Shown here piece by piece: positions 23,270 through 34,042 of a DNA stretch of 64,000 bases. The stretch spans positions 11,414,862 to 11,478,861 of the forward strand of contig OX326959.1 in NCBI GenBank assembly GCA_946800325.1, given 5' to 3'. A program made the translations under genes and the position numbers. Source of the DNA: Luzula sylvatica. Its lineage: Eukaryota; Streptophyta; Magnoliopsida; Poales; Juncaceae. Numbering within the stretch: position 1 is the first letter of the stretch; each line of letters begins with the position of its first letter. Below the pieces are notes generated by a model. That model did no database searches. It was not told the DNA's origin and was given only the letters and a program-made list of their open reading frames with translations.

Positions 23270-26140
23270 GTTCACATGATTTATGTAATTTCCAAATGTA
23301 GTGATTTTGTTAGGACCATAGATTAAGAACTCTTTTGATTCTTTTTTGGGGTAGTAAATGGTTAGTAAATAGATATATATATCTGAATAATTTTAAATTA
23401 TTTTACACATTAGGCTATATTCTTCCGCTGAATTGGAATTTCAATTTGAGTGACCTAAATCTTAACTAATTTAGTTACCAAAGTATTTACCTTTCAGACA
23501 CAAGTTGGAATTTTTTGATATATAGGATCCAAAAAATCCAATTAACACACTTAATTAACGTGTAATTAACAAGGGTCATCGAAGTAATATTCAATGAATA
23601 TTAATTAGGAAATGTTAATTTGGATGAATTAACTGTCATCTGATGTTAGTTTGGAAGAATGTTAATTCGAATTGTTAAGTTGTTAATTATCAAAAAGTAA
23701 CATCAGGATTTTTTTGTGAAATGTGATATATACAAATATATGTCCTCTTTGTAAAACTAATACTTTCACAAGCTAGTTTGGTGAAGAAAACAATTGTCGC
23801 CAACCCTTTTGGAAAAAGTTGGGATTTTGGCTATTAATCAGTGTCAAATGGTGTTAACAAGGATCAAACCATAAAAATAACATATTTACTCATTTTCGCC
23901 AGAAGGGTTCGCAAAAATAACATATTTACTCACTCTCTGGCAAAAGTGGCCAAACTTGAATTCCTGCCCATTCTCACTAAGTGCAGAGTGTAACAAAGGG
24001 TCAAGGTCACATATGAGTCCATCATTTTCCCAACTCTCAGCTTGAGCATTTTTGTCAGAGTCTCTGGCGAAATTTTTTTTTTTTTTTTTTTTTGCCAAAC
24101 AACCTGACGAAAATGTTAGTTGTGCAAATTGGACAAGTCCGGTGCTGACGACCTCAATCCTCGTTATCATTCTTCAAGGAAGTCTATTGCTTGCTATCTC
24201 TTTCCCGCATATCAGTTGACTAGATTTTTCTTGTACATTTAGGACGAGAATTATCATTTTTTTTTTCTTATTGAAAATCAAGTTTGAGACACCATGCCAC
24301 CAGCAACGTGGATTTGTCACGGACAAGCTACTCGACCAAGCCAACTTTCGTGAACGGATACAACAAACTTTTTGCAAATTCGACTTTTTTGGATGTTGTA
24401 TATCAAAAAGATTCCACAATTTGCAAGAACAACACACGAAAATCATTTTTCTTTCACACACAAGTCATGAGAACAACAACATAATATAAATATGGAAGTC
24501 CTTATCTTCCATCTGATAAAATCATACTATCTGTTTGTTTGATTGATTATGATAATATTTAAAATAACATATGTTCATCTTATAGTGAGAAATCTGAGAA
24601 AATCAAGTAGTAGTGAACACTCTTGTCAAAATGTTATGTGGAGAATTATAGCTGATTTGGAGTTGAGATTGTCAATTTCCGCAATATTTGTATTGTTAAA
24701 AAGAACAAAATATAAATAACCGAGGGAAAGTGTGCACTTCAAGAAAGAAAAATATGGTTTAAAATATTGAAGTTTGTTACAAAAAAATAATATTAACTTA
24801 CGCAAAACTTTTGCGTACAATTTTAAATTGTTTATTTCTTGTAAATTAGTTTTCAAGTTTGTAGATTTCGTAAGGAAACTTTGGCTAGATCATTAATTGG
24901 CTAGTCTTAATCCACTTTTAAACATATTCGTATTAGATTGTGTTTTAGAGGCACTCTTACTTATCTAATCGATAATGCATTTCCACCTTATTTTAAAAAT
25001 GAATTACAAAAATCCATTTTTAAATAATACAAATTAAAAGAAATCGAAAAATTATTTTATCGGATGTATGCATAATGTATTCCCCCACCCAATACTAATC
25101 TATTATTTGGTTAGTATTAGAAATGGCATCAAGATTAGGAACGTAAATTATGCGGATATTATCCAAACCAATGAGAATCGTATCCGAAAAATATTTAGAT
25201 TTCCGAATACATCTATTCGGGTTGGGTATTGATTTTAGTGTCAGATTTGGATTTGAATATATTTTCGAATACTTTTAGGATCCCGTACTCAAATTCGAAT
25301 ATGAATATTATATATTATTTATGTGTCATACTTGATATAAATTGAAAAAACATAAATAATTATATAATTTATGAATTAGAGCAATTAAATATAGTAATAT
25401 ACCAATCCGGACCCATTTTATCAATTCATCCAACTGAGAATTAGAGTTAGAAGAATTTGCTTTCGAGTAAAAACACAAATATCATATTCATTATTATTGT
25501 CTTATTCTCTAAATTATAACTTTAAAAGTATTAATAATTAAATTTACAAATCACTAATATAATTATAATTATTTTTATATTGTTCTTTTTATAATTATTT
25601 TCGTAACTTTAAATTAGAGAAAAAATATTGGATTTATGATAATATAAAATGAAAATAAAGATAAATTTAAGTATATTTTATGATATTATATATTAATTTA
25701 TTAGTATTAAATATTGAAATTCTTCGTATTTTATTTCTATTTACATTTTATCGTATAATATAAAGTTATATAACATAAATCAATGTATAATTTTTATAAT
25801 TCGTATTTTTATTTTTATCACGTATCATAATTTTAGTGATTGAAATAATTATGATAATGTAGAACGAGACATTATATTAATCCAAGGACTAACCCACTAA
25901 TTAATTAAAGTATAAAACCCACTTCACCATATTCAAAGTCTATATTAATTAAATTCAAGAACTATATAAGTCACTCACCAGATTCAAATTTTACATTTAT
26001 TCAATTCATGAACTGAACCCGACTTTACCAGATTTCTTTCAAAATTTCAATGTACTGATCTAAAATCCGAACAAAGAGGGATTAATTAGATCGTAATTTC
26101 TTTTTCTCATTGAAAAAATCGTATTACATTAGTACATTAC
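23270..26140. other. Intergenic: SGR2 3' flank, first copy of a triplicated segment
   Basis: The SGR2 3' UTR probably occupies the first 100-200 bases. From about 23345 the sequence is the first of three related copies (others at 29666-30130 and 32816-33200). Shared phrases include CCGCTGAATTGG, ATCTTAACTAATTTAG and CATGAGAACAACAACA. Here the segment is interrupted at about 23500-24420 by roughly 0.9 kb not found in the other copies, with imperfect inverted ends (left AAGTTGGAATTTTTTGATAT; right ATATCAAAAAGATTCCACAA). A T-run lies at about 24068-24092. From 24700 to 26100 there is only AT-rich sequence with no recognisable gene. Confidence 0.55.
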
Positions 26141-26144
26141 ACAA

Positions 26145-26157
26145 GGGCTATATATAT
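26145..26157 (+). promoter_or_regulatory. Likely TATA box of VTC4
   Basis: GGCTATATATATT lies about 110 bp upstream of the VTC4 start codon. It is followed by a CA/TC-rich stretch (CATCACTCATCACTATC) where transcription could begin around 26175-26185. The leader is short and purine-rich (GAGGAAGAAGAAGAGGAGGA) just before the ATG. Confidence 0.5.
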
Positions 26158-26256
26158 TCATCACTCATCACTATCAAGTCAGTACTCTCGGTGCCAAGAG
26201 GAAGAAGAAGAGGAGGAGGAAAGAGCGGCGGACGGCGAACCGAACTTCCATCACAA

Positions 26257-27234
26257 ATGGCCGACGGAGGTAAGAAATATTGCATTTTTATCGAATCATT
26301 CTTCGATTTCTGCTTCCGATCCAATTCTCACGGTATTATCCACGCTCTCAACTACCAGGTTCTCTTGACCAGATGCTCGCCGTCGCCGTGGAGGCTGCAA
26401 AGAGCGCCGGCGATGTAATTTTCTCTCTTCTCTTTTCCAATTTCTAGAGATCTCAAATATTTCTGTGTTTTTTAATCTCGCTGCAGATTATCCAGAAAGG
26501 ATTTTACCAGTCAAAGCAAGTCGAGCACAAGGGCACGGTACGTACTTCCTGTTCAAAATCAATTTCGTAATCCCAACACAAATTACTAATTTGGTTCAAA
26601 ACACAGGTCGATTTGGTCACTGAAACGGACAAGGCATGTGAAGATCTCATCTTCAATCATCTCAAGAAACATTACCCTGCTCACAAGGTGGATTTTTCCC
26701 CCCTTTTTAAACTCGAAATATGCATTTTAATATAATAAAAATATTTTTTTCAGTTCATTGGAGAGGAGAGTTCGGCTTTGTCCGGTACGGACGAAGAACT
26801 TACCGACGATCCTACTTGGATTGTAGATCCTCTCGACGGAACGACCAATTTCGTTCATGGGTATGTATGCATATAATTTTTTTTCATTTTTTTTTTTTTT
26901 ACTGATGATCTTGTGATGTAGGTTCCCGTTTGTTTGCGTGTCCATTGGCCTAACCGTCAAGAAAGTTCCTACAATTGGCGTTGTATACAACCCTATTCTT
27001 AACGAGGTGTGCTTCGATTTTGCATATTGTTTTTTGGTAAATTAAATTCCATTGATTTTGTTTTTTCGTAGCTCTATACTGGCGTTCGCGGACATGGCGC
27101 ATTTCTTAATGGATCTCCTATTAAAGGTAATGATAATATATTTTTGGCATGATTAATCGATAGAGTTACTGAATTATTTTACTCGCGCAGTTTCGTCTCA
27201 AGACCAGCTCGTAAAGGCACTTCTTGTCACCGAG

Positions 27235-27289
<55 letters not shown>

Positions 27290-27414
27290 GAACTAAGAGA
27301 TAAAGACGAAAACAGGTTGGGACGAAGAGAGATGCGGTGACTGTTGATGAAACTACCAACAGAATCAACAAGTTGCTCTTGAAGGTACTTCTTTTTCTTT
27401 TGCATGACACTTTG

Positions 27415-27450
<36 letters not shown>

Positions 27451-27641
27451 TGTGTTTTGTATCTGAGTATGGGGCAAACCCATCTCAGAATTAAGCTAAA
27501 AAAAAATAATGTGTGTTTTGTAATATTGTATAATTGTAGGTGAGGTCTGTGAGAATGTGCGGTGCTTTGGCCATGAGTCTCTGCGGAGTTGCTTCTGGAA
27601 GACTCGATCTTTGCTACGAGATTGGTTTTGGCGGTCCTTGG

Positions 27642-27705
<64 letters not shown>

Positions 27706-27786
27706 GTAACTTTGGAATTTTTCAGGGATGTTGCTGCGGGAGTTGTGATTGTTCAAGAAGCCGGGGGGCTTGTATTTGATCCGTGA

Positions 27787-27854
<68 letters not shown>

Positions 27855-27969
27855 GTAAATTTGTTACGAAATTTTGTGAAGGGATGGAGGAGAATTGGAC
27901 TTGATGTCGCGAAGAATAGCATTATCGAACGGTTATTTGAAGGACCAGTTTCTCGAGGTGCTTAATTAA
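26257..27969 (+). CDS. VTC4: L-galactose-1-phosphate / inositol monophosphatase
   Basis: Twelve exons join in frame to 268 residues: 26257-26269, 26359-26414, 26487-26537, 26607-26687, 26754-26860, 26922-27006, 27072-27126, 27191-27234, 27316-27384, 27540-27640, 27726-27782, 27882-27969. Family length is about 270. Both inositol-monophosphatase signatures are present. GEES with Glu71 and [12 protein letters not shown] (Asp92, Asp95) form the metal site, and WDVAAG at residues 221-226 supplies the C-terminal aspartate. [15 protein letters not shown] and [11 protein letters not shown] also match plant VTC4. The plant enzyme removes phosphate from L-galactose 1-phosphate in ascorbate synthesis and from myo-inositol phosphate, in the cytosol and with Mg2+. 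Introns 8-11 carry long microsatellites (TTA, TAA and two CT tracts), but splice sites and reading frame look intact. The first coding exon is only 13 nt. Confidence 0.95.
27237..27289. repeat. (TTA)n microsatellite in VTC4 intron 8
   Basis: About 17 uninterrupted TTA/ATT triplets begin three bases after the donor site of exon 8 (exon end 27234). The intron is only 81 bp, so the tract makes up most of it. Length is likely to vary between individuals. Confidence 0.95.
27415..27449. repeat. (TAA)n microsatellite in VTC4 intron 9
   Basis: About 11 TAA triplets lie in the middle of intron 9 (27385-27539). It is the reverse complement of the intron-8 motif. TTA and TAA tracts in neighbouring introns could pair in the pre-mRNA on either side of exon 9 (27316-27384). 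Confidence 0.95.
27646..27700. repeat. (CT)n microsatellite in VTC4 intron 10
   Basis: An uninterrupted CT tract of about 55 bp starts a few bases after the donor of exon 10 and is followed by CATATGTAACTTTGG and the acceptor TTTTTCAG. The intron is 85 bp and the tract is most of it. Confidence 0.95.
27790..27850. repeat. (CT)n microsatellite in VTC4 intron 11
   Basis: A CT tract of about 61 bp begins a few bases after the donor of exon 11 and is followed by CATATGTAAATTTG, almost the same 3' flank as the CT tract of intron 10. The shared flank as well as the repeat suggests copying between the two introns. Confidence 0.95.
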
Positions 27970-28181
27970 ACGCTCGAACAAGCCAGTAATAAATAAAAGC
28001 AACATTTATTTTGCCAATATTCCAATTACAATAATGTACTGATAATTTAATTTACCCAATTCATTCCCATTGAATGTCCTATCTTTAAAACTAGTGAGAA
28101 TAAATAATAAAAGTTGTTTTTTTTTCATTATTCTTGTGCATTGTAATGATGCAAAGCAATTTTTCCCAAAACTATTACAAT

Positions 28182-28561
28182 TAGGGGTGGGTATTCGGTC
28201 GGTCCAAACCAAACCGAACTACATTCGAACAGAATCAAACCGAACAATATTTGGACCGATTTAAAACCGAACCGAATAAGAAATTTTAGAACGTTAAAAT
28301 TCAAGTTTTATTTAACAAAAAATATGTAAAAAATCAAATGAAATAGAATTATATTATTTGTAGTATTATAATATGAAATATATATTTTTTAATTAACATC
28401 ATGAAAAAAATATGAAAATAGTAATTCATTCGGTTCGGCTTAACCGATTTTGAAAACACAAAACCGAATAAGTCGAACAATATCAATTTTTGAACCGAAC
28501 CGATTAAACCGAGTTCGACCAATTCGGTTCCCAAATAAACTGCACCATTTTCCCACCCCTA
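28182..28561. mobile_element. hAT-type MITE with TAGGGGTGGG ends
   Basis: The 380-bp element begins TAGGGGTGGG and ends CCCACCCCTA. It is flanked by 8-bp duplications ATTACAAT (28174-28181) and ATTATAAT (28562-28569), which differ at one base. Eight-bp duplications with TAGGG-type ends fit the hAT superfamily. The interior is rich in AACCGAA and TTCGGTT phrases on both arms. It carries no transposase and lies about 210 bp past the VTC4 stop codon. Confidence 0.85.
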
Positions 28562-28569
28562 ATTATAAT

Positions 28570-29170
28570 AACACGATAATATTTAGCATATTCATCCTCA
28601 TTGAATGTCATGGAATAGTACAACTAATGACGAACAATACTAAAAGGTACAAAAACATACTAACTATAAACTCTTGTAAAACTAGCGACATGAATGTTGG
28701 AAAGGCTATGAGTTCGAATCCCATCAGAATCATATAAAAATAAAATCTATGATAGTCCCGATTCATTGTTTAGGATTCTTTTGAAAAAAAAAACTAATGA
28801 CTAATAAAACTTTGTTTTTTGTCGTTTTGGATAATACTTGTGAAACCTGCAAAACGGACACACACACACTCCTTGTTGATGTAACACATGCTTTACAAGA
28901 GGTCATGCCAACATGCAAAACTTTGTTACATCAATTGGCTAATCCTAGCCCATAATATTTCAGATTGTTTTTTATTTTATTTTCACAAAATTTATTTCTT
29001 ACAAGAATGCCCAACAAAATTGTTAAATATATATATATTTTTTATCTCTTACATCCTTTAAAAAAAAATTTAGTTCTTTTTAGAATTAGAAATGGCCATC
29101 AAGTCAAGACGCTTTGTTCAGTTGTTCACTCTATAGGGTAGGGGGCCATGGTTCAGGAGTTATTGGAGTG
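28570..29170. other. Intergenic between two hAT MITEs, no gene seen
   Basis: AT-rich sequence between the two MITEs. It contains a short run of CACACACACA at about 28860, and at about 29090-29155 the phrase GAAATGGCCATCAAG that recurs at 33550 near the third copy of the SGR2-flank segment. I recognise no coding sequence. Confidence 0.5.
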
Positions 29171-29178
29171 ATTGTAAA

Positions 29179-29657
29179 TAGGGGTGTTCAAATGGTTCGG
29201 TTTATTCGGATACCGAACCGAACCGGTCGAATTCGGTTTAATTGATTCGGTTTTTCGATTTATTTGGTTCGGTTCGATTCAAAAAATGATATTGTTCGGT
29301 TTATTCGGTTCGGTTCGATTTTAATGTGATGAAAACCGGTTAAACAAAACCGACCGAATAACATCGTATTTTTCGTAATTTTTAATATAATAATGTTAAA
29401 ATATAAAAAAATAATATATTTTTTTTATAAAATAAAATATATTTTTACGATAAATTTATTTTTATTTTAAAGTTATAATGTTTCTTATTCGGTTCAACCG
29501 AATAAACCGAATAAGAATTTGGTTTATTCGGTTCGATTTTTAATCGGTTCGAAAGTTAAAACGGTTCGGTTCGGTTTGCATTTAATTCGGTTCGGTTTAA
29601 ATTGGTTTGGCCTTATTCGGTTCGATTTGAACCGAACCGACCGAATGAATACCCTTA
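29179..29657. mobile_element. hAT-type MITE with a perfect 8-bp target duplication
   Basis: The 479-bp element begins TAGGGGTGTTCA and ends GAATGAATACCCTTA. It is bounded by identical 8-bp duplications ATTGTAAA at 29171-29178 and 29658-29665. Both arms are dominated by GGTTCGGTTTATTCGG-like phrases in inverted orientation. It is related to 28182-28561 in style but diverged from it. There is no coding capacity. Confidence 0.9.
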
Positions 29658-29665
29658 ATTGTAAA

Positions 29666-30130
29666 TGGTTAGAAAATAGATATATATCTGAATAATTTTA
29701 TTGTTTGGTAAGATTAATCTACGATTATTTTAAAATTAGGTTATTTTTCCACTGAATTGGAATTTGAATTTGCATGACATTAATCTTAACTAATTTAGTT
29801 TCACACAAAAAGTAATTGTCTTTCACGCATAACTTGTGAGAACAACCAACACACAAGAAGTATTCTTCTTTCATGCATAAGTTAAAAAAAGACCTTGTAA
29901 TTGTCGGTCTATTAAATAAAATCATACAATCAGTTTGATCAGTTCGGATTATGGTAAAATTTGAAAAATCATACATACATCATACGATGAGATGTCAGAG
30001 AAAATCAATTAGTAGGGAATGCTCTTATCACAATGTTACGAGGAGAAATACAGCTCTGATTTTGAGTCGAAATTGTCAATTTACATAGTATTTATATTGT
30101 TGAAACTTGAAAGAAATAATTTCAAATAAG
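29666..30130. repeat. Second copy of the SGR2 3'-flank segment
   Basis: From 29666 the sequence parallels 23356 onward: AAATGGTTAGAAAATAGATATATATC, then CACTGAATTGGAATTT, ATCTTAACTAATTTAGTTTCACACAAAAAG and the AGAACAAC..CACAC stretch. The parallel continues to the GGAGAAATACAGCTCTGATTTTGAG region near 30045-30075. Divergence is substantial, with many substitutions and small gaps, so the duplication is old. The perfect hAT insertion at 29179-29657 borders it. Confidence 0.7.
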
Positions 30131-30696
30131 TCTACTTTATTTTATCACGTCAAGATATAAATAATTTATGGAGAACGAGAAACTTACATATTAAATCCAA
30201 AATGTATAAAAATAATACTTCAAAATCTGAAGTATTTTAAATTAATTTTAATTAAAAAAAATTATTTTTAGAACAAAAGAATGGAGAGAACTAAGACAAA
30301 GAATACGGTGTGCTTGTTTGTTTTAATGGATTATAGATCCTATATTTACAAATTTATTGTTTGTTTTCTCAAAATTTATAATTTAGTATATTAATTTGTT
30401 GTGGTATCTTGCAAGGTTTTTAAAATCGGGATTATATCTTAAATCGTCCGGAGGTAAAATCGAATCAGATCATAAAATCATATGTAAATTCGTAAGATTC
30501 TATAAAAAAAAAAAAAATAATATACTGTAAAAATATTTTATAACTCAAGACATATCAAAACATGCCTTAATTTATCACACTCACCCAAATATCATATATA
30601 TAAAATAGACACATGAATCATATGTAATTTGTGACATATCAAAACATCTAAAATAACCCAACAAAAATCACATCTAGTCTTCTGCCAAATTTTCAA

Positions 30697-31457
30697 GGAG
30701 GATTTACATATTTATCCTTTCTTAAACTTAAAATTACATATTTACCCTTCTTAAAATTAAACTATCATATTTATCCTTTCATAAATCTAAAATATCATAT
30801 TTACCCAAAAATTAAAATCCATCCAATTTCTCCGTTAAACTTAACGGTCAACATTTAAAATTACTATTTTACCCTTTGTATATTTACCTTTCTAAAAATC
30901 CAAAATATCATATTTACCCCTTTAAAAATAAAAATATCATATTTACTCTCAATAATGAAAATGACATTTATACTCTTACTCACTTGACAAAAAGAAATCA
31001 TGCCCTACAATTCAATAATATCTTTGGTTATGGCTATAATTTTGCTATGAAGCTATATTTTTTACATTTTTGTTTTTGTCATTTGAGATTGATAGAATAA
31101 TTATCTTATGAAATTTTATTGATGTATTCTTTGCATTTATATTGTTATCTATGAGATTACATTGTTATATTATTTGGATAAATATGATATTTTTATTTTT
31201 AAAAGGGTAAATATGATATTTTGGATTTTTAGACGAGTAAATATGTAAAGGGTAAAATAGTAATTTTAAATGTTGACCGTTAATTTTAACGGAAAAATTG
31301 GATGATTTTTAATTTTTGGGTAAATATGATATTTTAGAATTATGAAAGGGTAAATATGATATTTTAATTTTAAAAATGATAAATATGTAATTTTAAGTTT
31401 AAGAAATGGTAAATATGTAATTTTAAGTTTAAGAAAGGGTAAATATATAAATCCCCC
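30697..31457. mobile_element. Foldback MITE with a perfect 9-bp target duplication
   Basis: A 761-bp element with long inverted arms, about 30697-30960 against 31190-31457. Ends are GGAGGATTTACATATTTATC and its near-complement ending AAATCCCCC. The 9-bp duplication AATTTTCAA flanks it at 30688-30696 and 31458-31466. The arms carry repeated AAATATGATATTTT and GGGTAAATATG phrases and a core CCGTTAATTTTAACGG palindrome. The same arm sequence forms the tails at 2199-2410 and 8494-8710. The 9-bp duplication suggests Mutator-like transposition. No transposase is present. Confidence 0.9.
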
Positions 31458-31466
31458 AATTTTCAA

Positions 31467-32580
31467 TCGTGATCGACAATAAATTCTTCGTGGTCTTCTT
31501 CTTCTAAAACTTCCAAACCGCCTAACATATTTCAAAATACAAAAATAATTTTAAACTAGTGCGATCCTCATAATTAATTGTAATACTTAATAAAATATAG
31601 AAAACATACTAGCAATTCCAACGTCAAATGAAGTTCCACGACAAACTATCCGATCAATAGAGCGCCTGACCCGCTAGCAACCTCAACTGGACTCATTTTT
31701 CTGACCTTGATTCCAAAAAATAAAAAGTATAAAACAATAGTTAAAATTTTGCTAGAGAACAAAAAAATGTATAAAGAAAACAAAAGAGTATAGTACTAAT
31801 TACTAACTTGTTTTTGTTACCTTGCTAATTCAAGCACTCTTCTATGAACTTCTAATTTAAAAAAATTCAATTTGGGCAAAACTAAGATTGCTTCTCTTCT
31901 TTCTCGTTCTGGAAATATGAATGTAAAGTGATAGTGGAGAACGTGAAGAGACAAAAAAAAATTGTAAGCTTGGACCCGGCAAGAAATATATTGAGCTATT
32001 TTTTTTTATTGTTTTAGACATTCAAATTGTAACATATAATATATATAATATAATCGTAGTATAATCTTAAATTACACTCGATTCTACACGATTTTGCGAT
32101 TTAACTCGCGATTCTACTAAATTACGATTTTACGTTAAATCAATACTAATGGATATTTTTTAATCTGAATTGACACAATAATTGAATCCTAATTGACATT
32201 ATTTAATCCTAATTGACACCAATTAACCTTAATTGGAAACACTATTTGCAACACAAAGTATTATTCAATATTAATGACATATATAAATTCAATACTAATC
32301 GGTGCACTAACTAAAATCACCTCGAAATAACATAATAAGATGCTTTGGTTGAGTACAAATCATTGAGATGAGAGACATGTTTCAAGAGGCAGTTGCTTAA
32401 GCACCTCAATTGTACTATGGTATTCAATTTATGAAAAATAGTCTAAATGAAATATGTATATTTGGCATAGATATGAATTTGTAATGCCAGTGATTCAGGC
32501 GTGTTCTCCGTTTAGGACGAATATGCATTGATTCTTCTTGAACACCTCAACCCGTTAGTCTATTTCCAATCATGCCCCTG
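31467..32580. other. Intergenic, no gene seen
   Basis: AT-rich spacer with several short runs of the phrase ATCCTAATTGACA near 32185-32240. I see no recognisable protein, RNA gene or clear transposon end. Confidence 0.45.
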
Positions 32581-32584
32581 CAAA

Positions 32585-32815
32585 CGCAAAAATATCAAAT
32601 TCACCCTTCGAGAAACTCATAATTTCGAAATTGGTTCAGGAATTATTGGAGGAATCACGACACGACCCTTTCCATATTGAAGCATTTATACAAAGATATA
32701 CCAGAAGAGGCTCCCTCTGACGATTACCGTAACGGGAGTAACGGGTACGACAAAAAGAGACCCGTTAAGTTATTCTATGAACGGGAACCGTTAGGCGAAG
32801 AAATCCCTTTGACTT
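32585..32815 (+). pseudogene. Duplicated, truncated fragment of SGR2 intron 18 and exon 19
   Basis: The segment matches the last part of SGR2 intron 18 and most of exon 19 (about 22980-23205). The match runs from AAAAATATCAAATT through ATTATTGGAGRRATCACGACACG and AAGCATTTATACAAAGATATACC to GAAGAAATCCCTTTGACTTT. It carries substitutions and an in-exon insertion (GGGAGTAAC near 32740), and the acceptor CCAG has become TCAG. It stops before the SGR2 stop codon and joins directly, at a CTTTT/TTCC junction, to sequence corresponding to 23430. It lacks every upstream exon, so it is a dead copy and shows that the SGR2 3' end was duplicated locally. Confidence 0.9.
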
Positions 32816-33200
32816 TTTCCGCTGAATTGGTATTTTAATTTGCATGACCCTAATCTTAACTAATTTAGATTCACGCAAAAAGTATTTTTCTCTCACACAT
32901 AAGTTATGAGAACAACAACACACCAAAAACATGTATTCTCTCACACATAAGTTATTTATGAGAACAATAACAACAATATTATATAAATATGGAAGGCGTT
33001 ATCGCGCTATTAAACAAAATATTACCAACAATTTGATTAATTATGCTTATGATAATATTGAAAATATCATTATATATATCATATAATGAGATATCAGAAA
33101 AAATCAACTAGTAGAGAATGCTCTAATCACAGTGCTATGCGGAGAAATATTATTGATTTGGGGTCAAGATTGTTAATTTCCACAGTAGTTTTATTATTAA
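32816..33200. repeat. Third copy of the SGR2 3'-flank segment
   Basis: This directly follows the SGR2 exon-19 fragment and parallels 23430 onward: CCGCTGAATTGG, ATCTTAACTAATTTAG, CACACATAAGTTATGAGAACAACAACACAC, then ATATAAATATGGAAG and AAAATCAACTAGTAGAGAATGCTC. Since it stays joined to the exon-19 remnant, the duplicated block included the SGR2 3' end and its flank. The RAAATGGCCATCAAGACGC phrase near 33550 extends the similarity. Confidence 0.75.
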
Positions 33201-33663
33201 AGAAAAAATTGCAACCCAATATACCCGTTGTGATTGCTCAAAATATAAATAGTATAAATGGATAAAAAAAAAATTATTGAGGCAAATTAAATCCAAAAAA
33301 TATATAATAAATTAAAGTCCGAAGTATTTTCTTGTTCTTGTTTGTCACTCAGAAAGACATATTTTCCCCTCGTAGAAACCTAATTTAAGCAATTATTTAA
33401 GTCGACAATACATTTTCATCTCCTTTCGAAAATAAATTACAAAAATCCATTTTTAAATAATACGAAGTAATTTTAAAAATTACATATTATTTATTTCTTA
33501 CACGAATGCCCAACAAAATATCATTTTATATTTATTTTTTTAGCATTAGAAATGGCCATCAAGACGCCTTGGTTCAATCTATGGGGTAGTGGACCAGATT
33601 TAACTAATTTTAAACTATACATGGTTGATAGATTTGGTAAAATAAATGAATTAAAAAAGAGCA

Positions 33664-33901
33664 GTGATGTACATCCCCCAAACCTACACTTGGAGCCTTG
33701 ATGACATGGATAAGAATTAACACCTTAAGAATTAACACACAAAAACATGATTTAACACCTTATTTGGATATTCAATCATAAAATAAGATATTAAAAGCGC
33801 AAATTAAGATGTTAAATCATGTATTTGTGTGTTAATTCTTGAGGTGTTAATCGTTATCCACGTCATCAAGGCTTGGGGGGAGGGGAGTAGGGGATGTACA
33901 A
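33664..33901. mobile_element. MITE-like inverted repeat next to the 34043 gene
   Basis: A 238-bp segment begins GTGATGTACATCCCCC and ends GGGGATGTACAAC. Extended inverted arms include AGCCTTGATGACATGGATAA against TTATCCACGTCATCAAGGCT, and AAGAATTAACACACAAA against its complement. Its right end is about 140 bp from the start codon of the next gene, so it probably forms part of that gene's promoter or leader. The exact boundary and target duplication are uncertain. Confidence 0.7.
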
Positions 33902-34042
33902 CATTTTCCATTAAAAAATGCCAAAAAGAAAAAAAGAGAATACTTCTCTCTCTTGCCCTCCTCATCACTCTGCTACTTATTCTCTTTCTTAATCTTATTC
34001 TTATCTCCCTTCTATTGGGCACAAAATCACAAATCAAGAAAA

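Noticed and set aside
33953..34042. Upstream in-frame ATG adding a 30-residue hydrophobic start to the 34043 gene
   Set aside because: The next methionine begins the conserved acidic start (EGWELLS). The extension looks like translated leader, though a signal anchor cannot be excluded.
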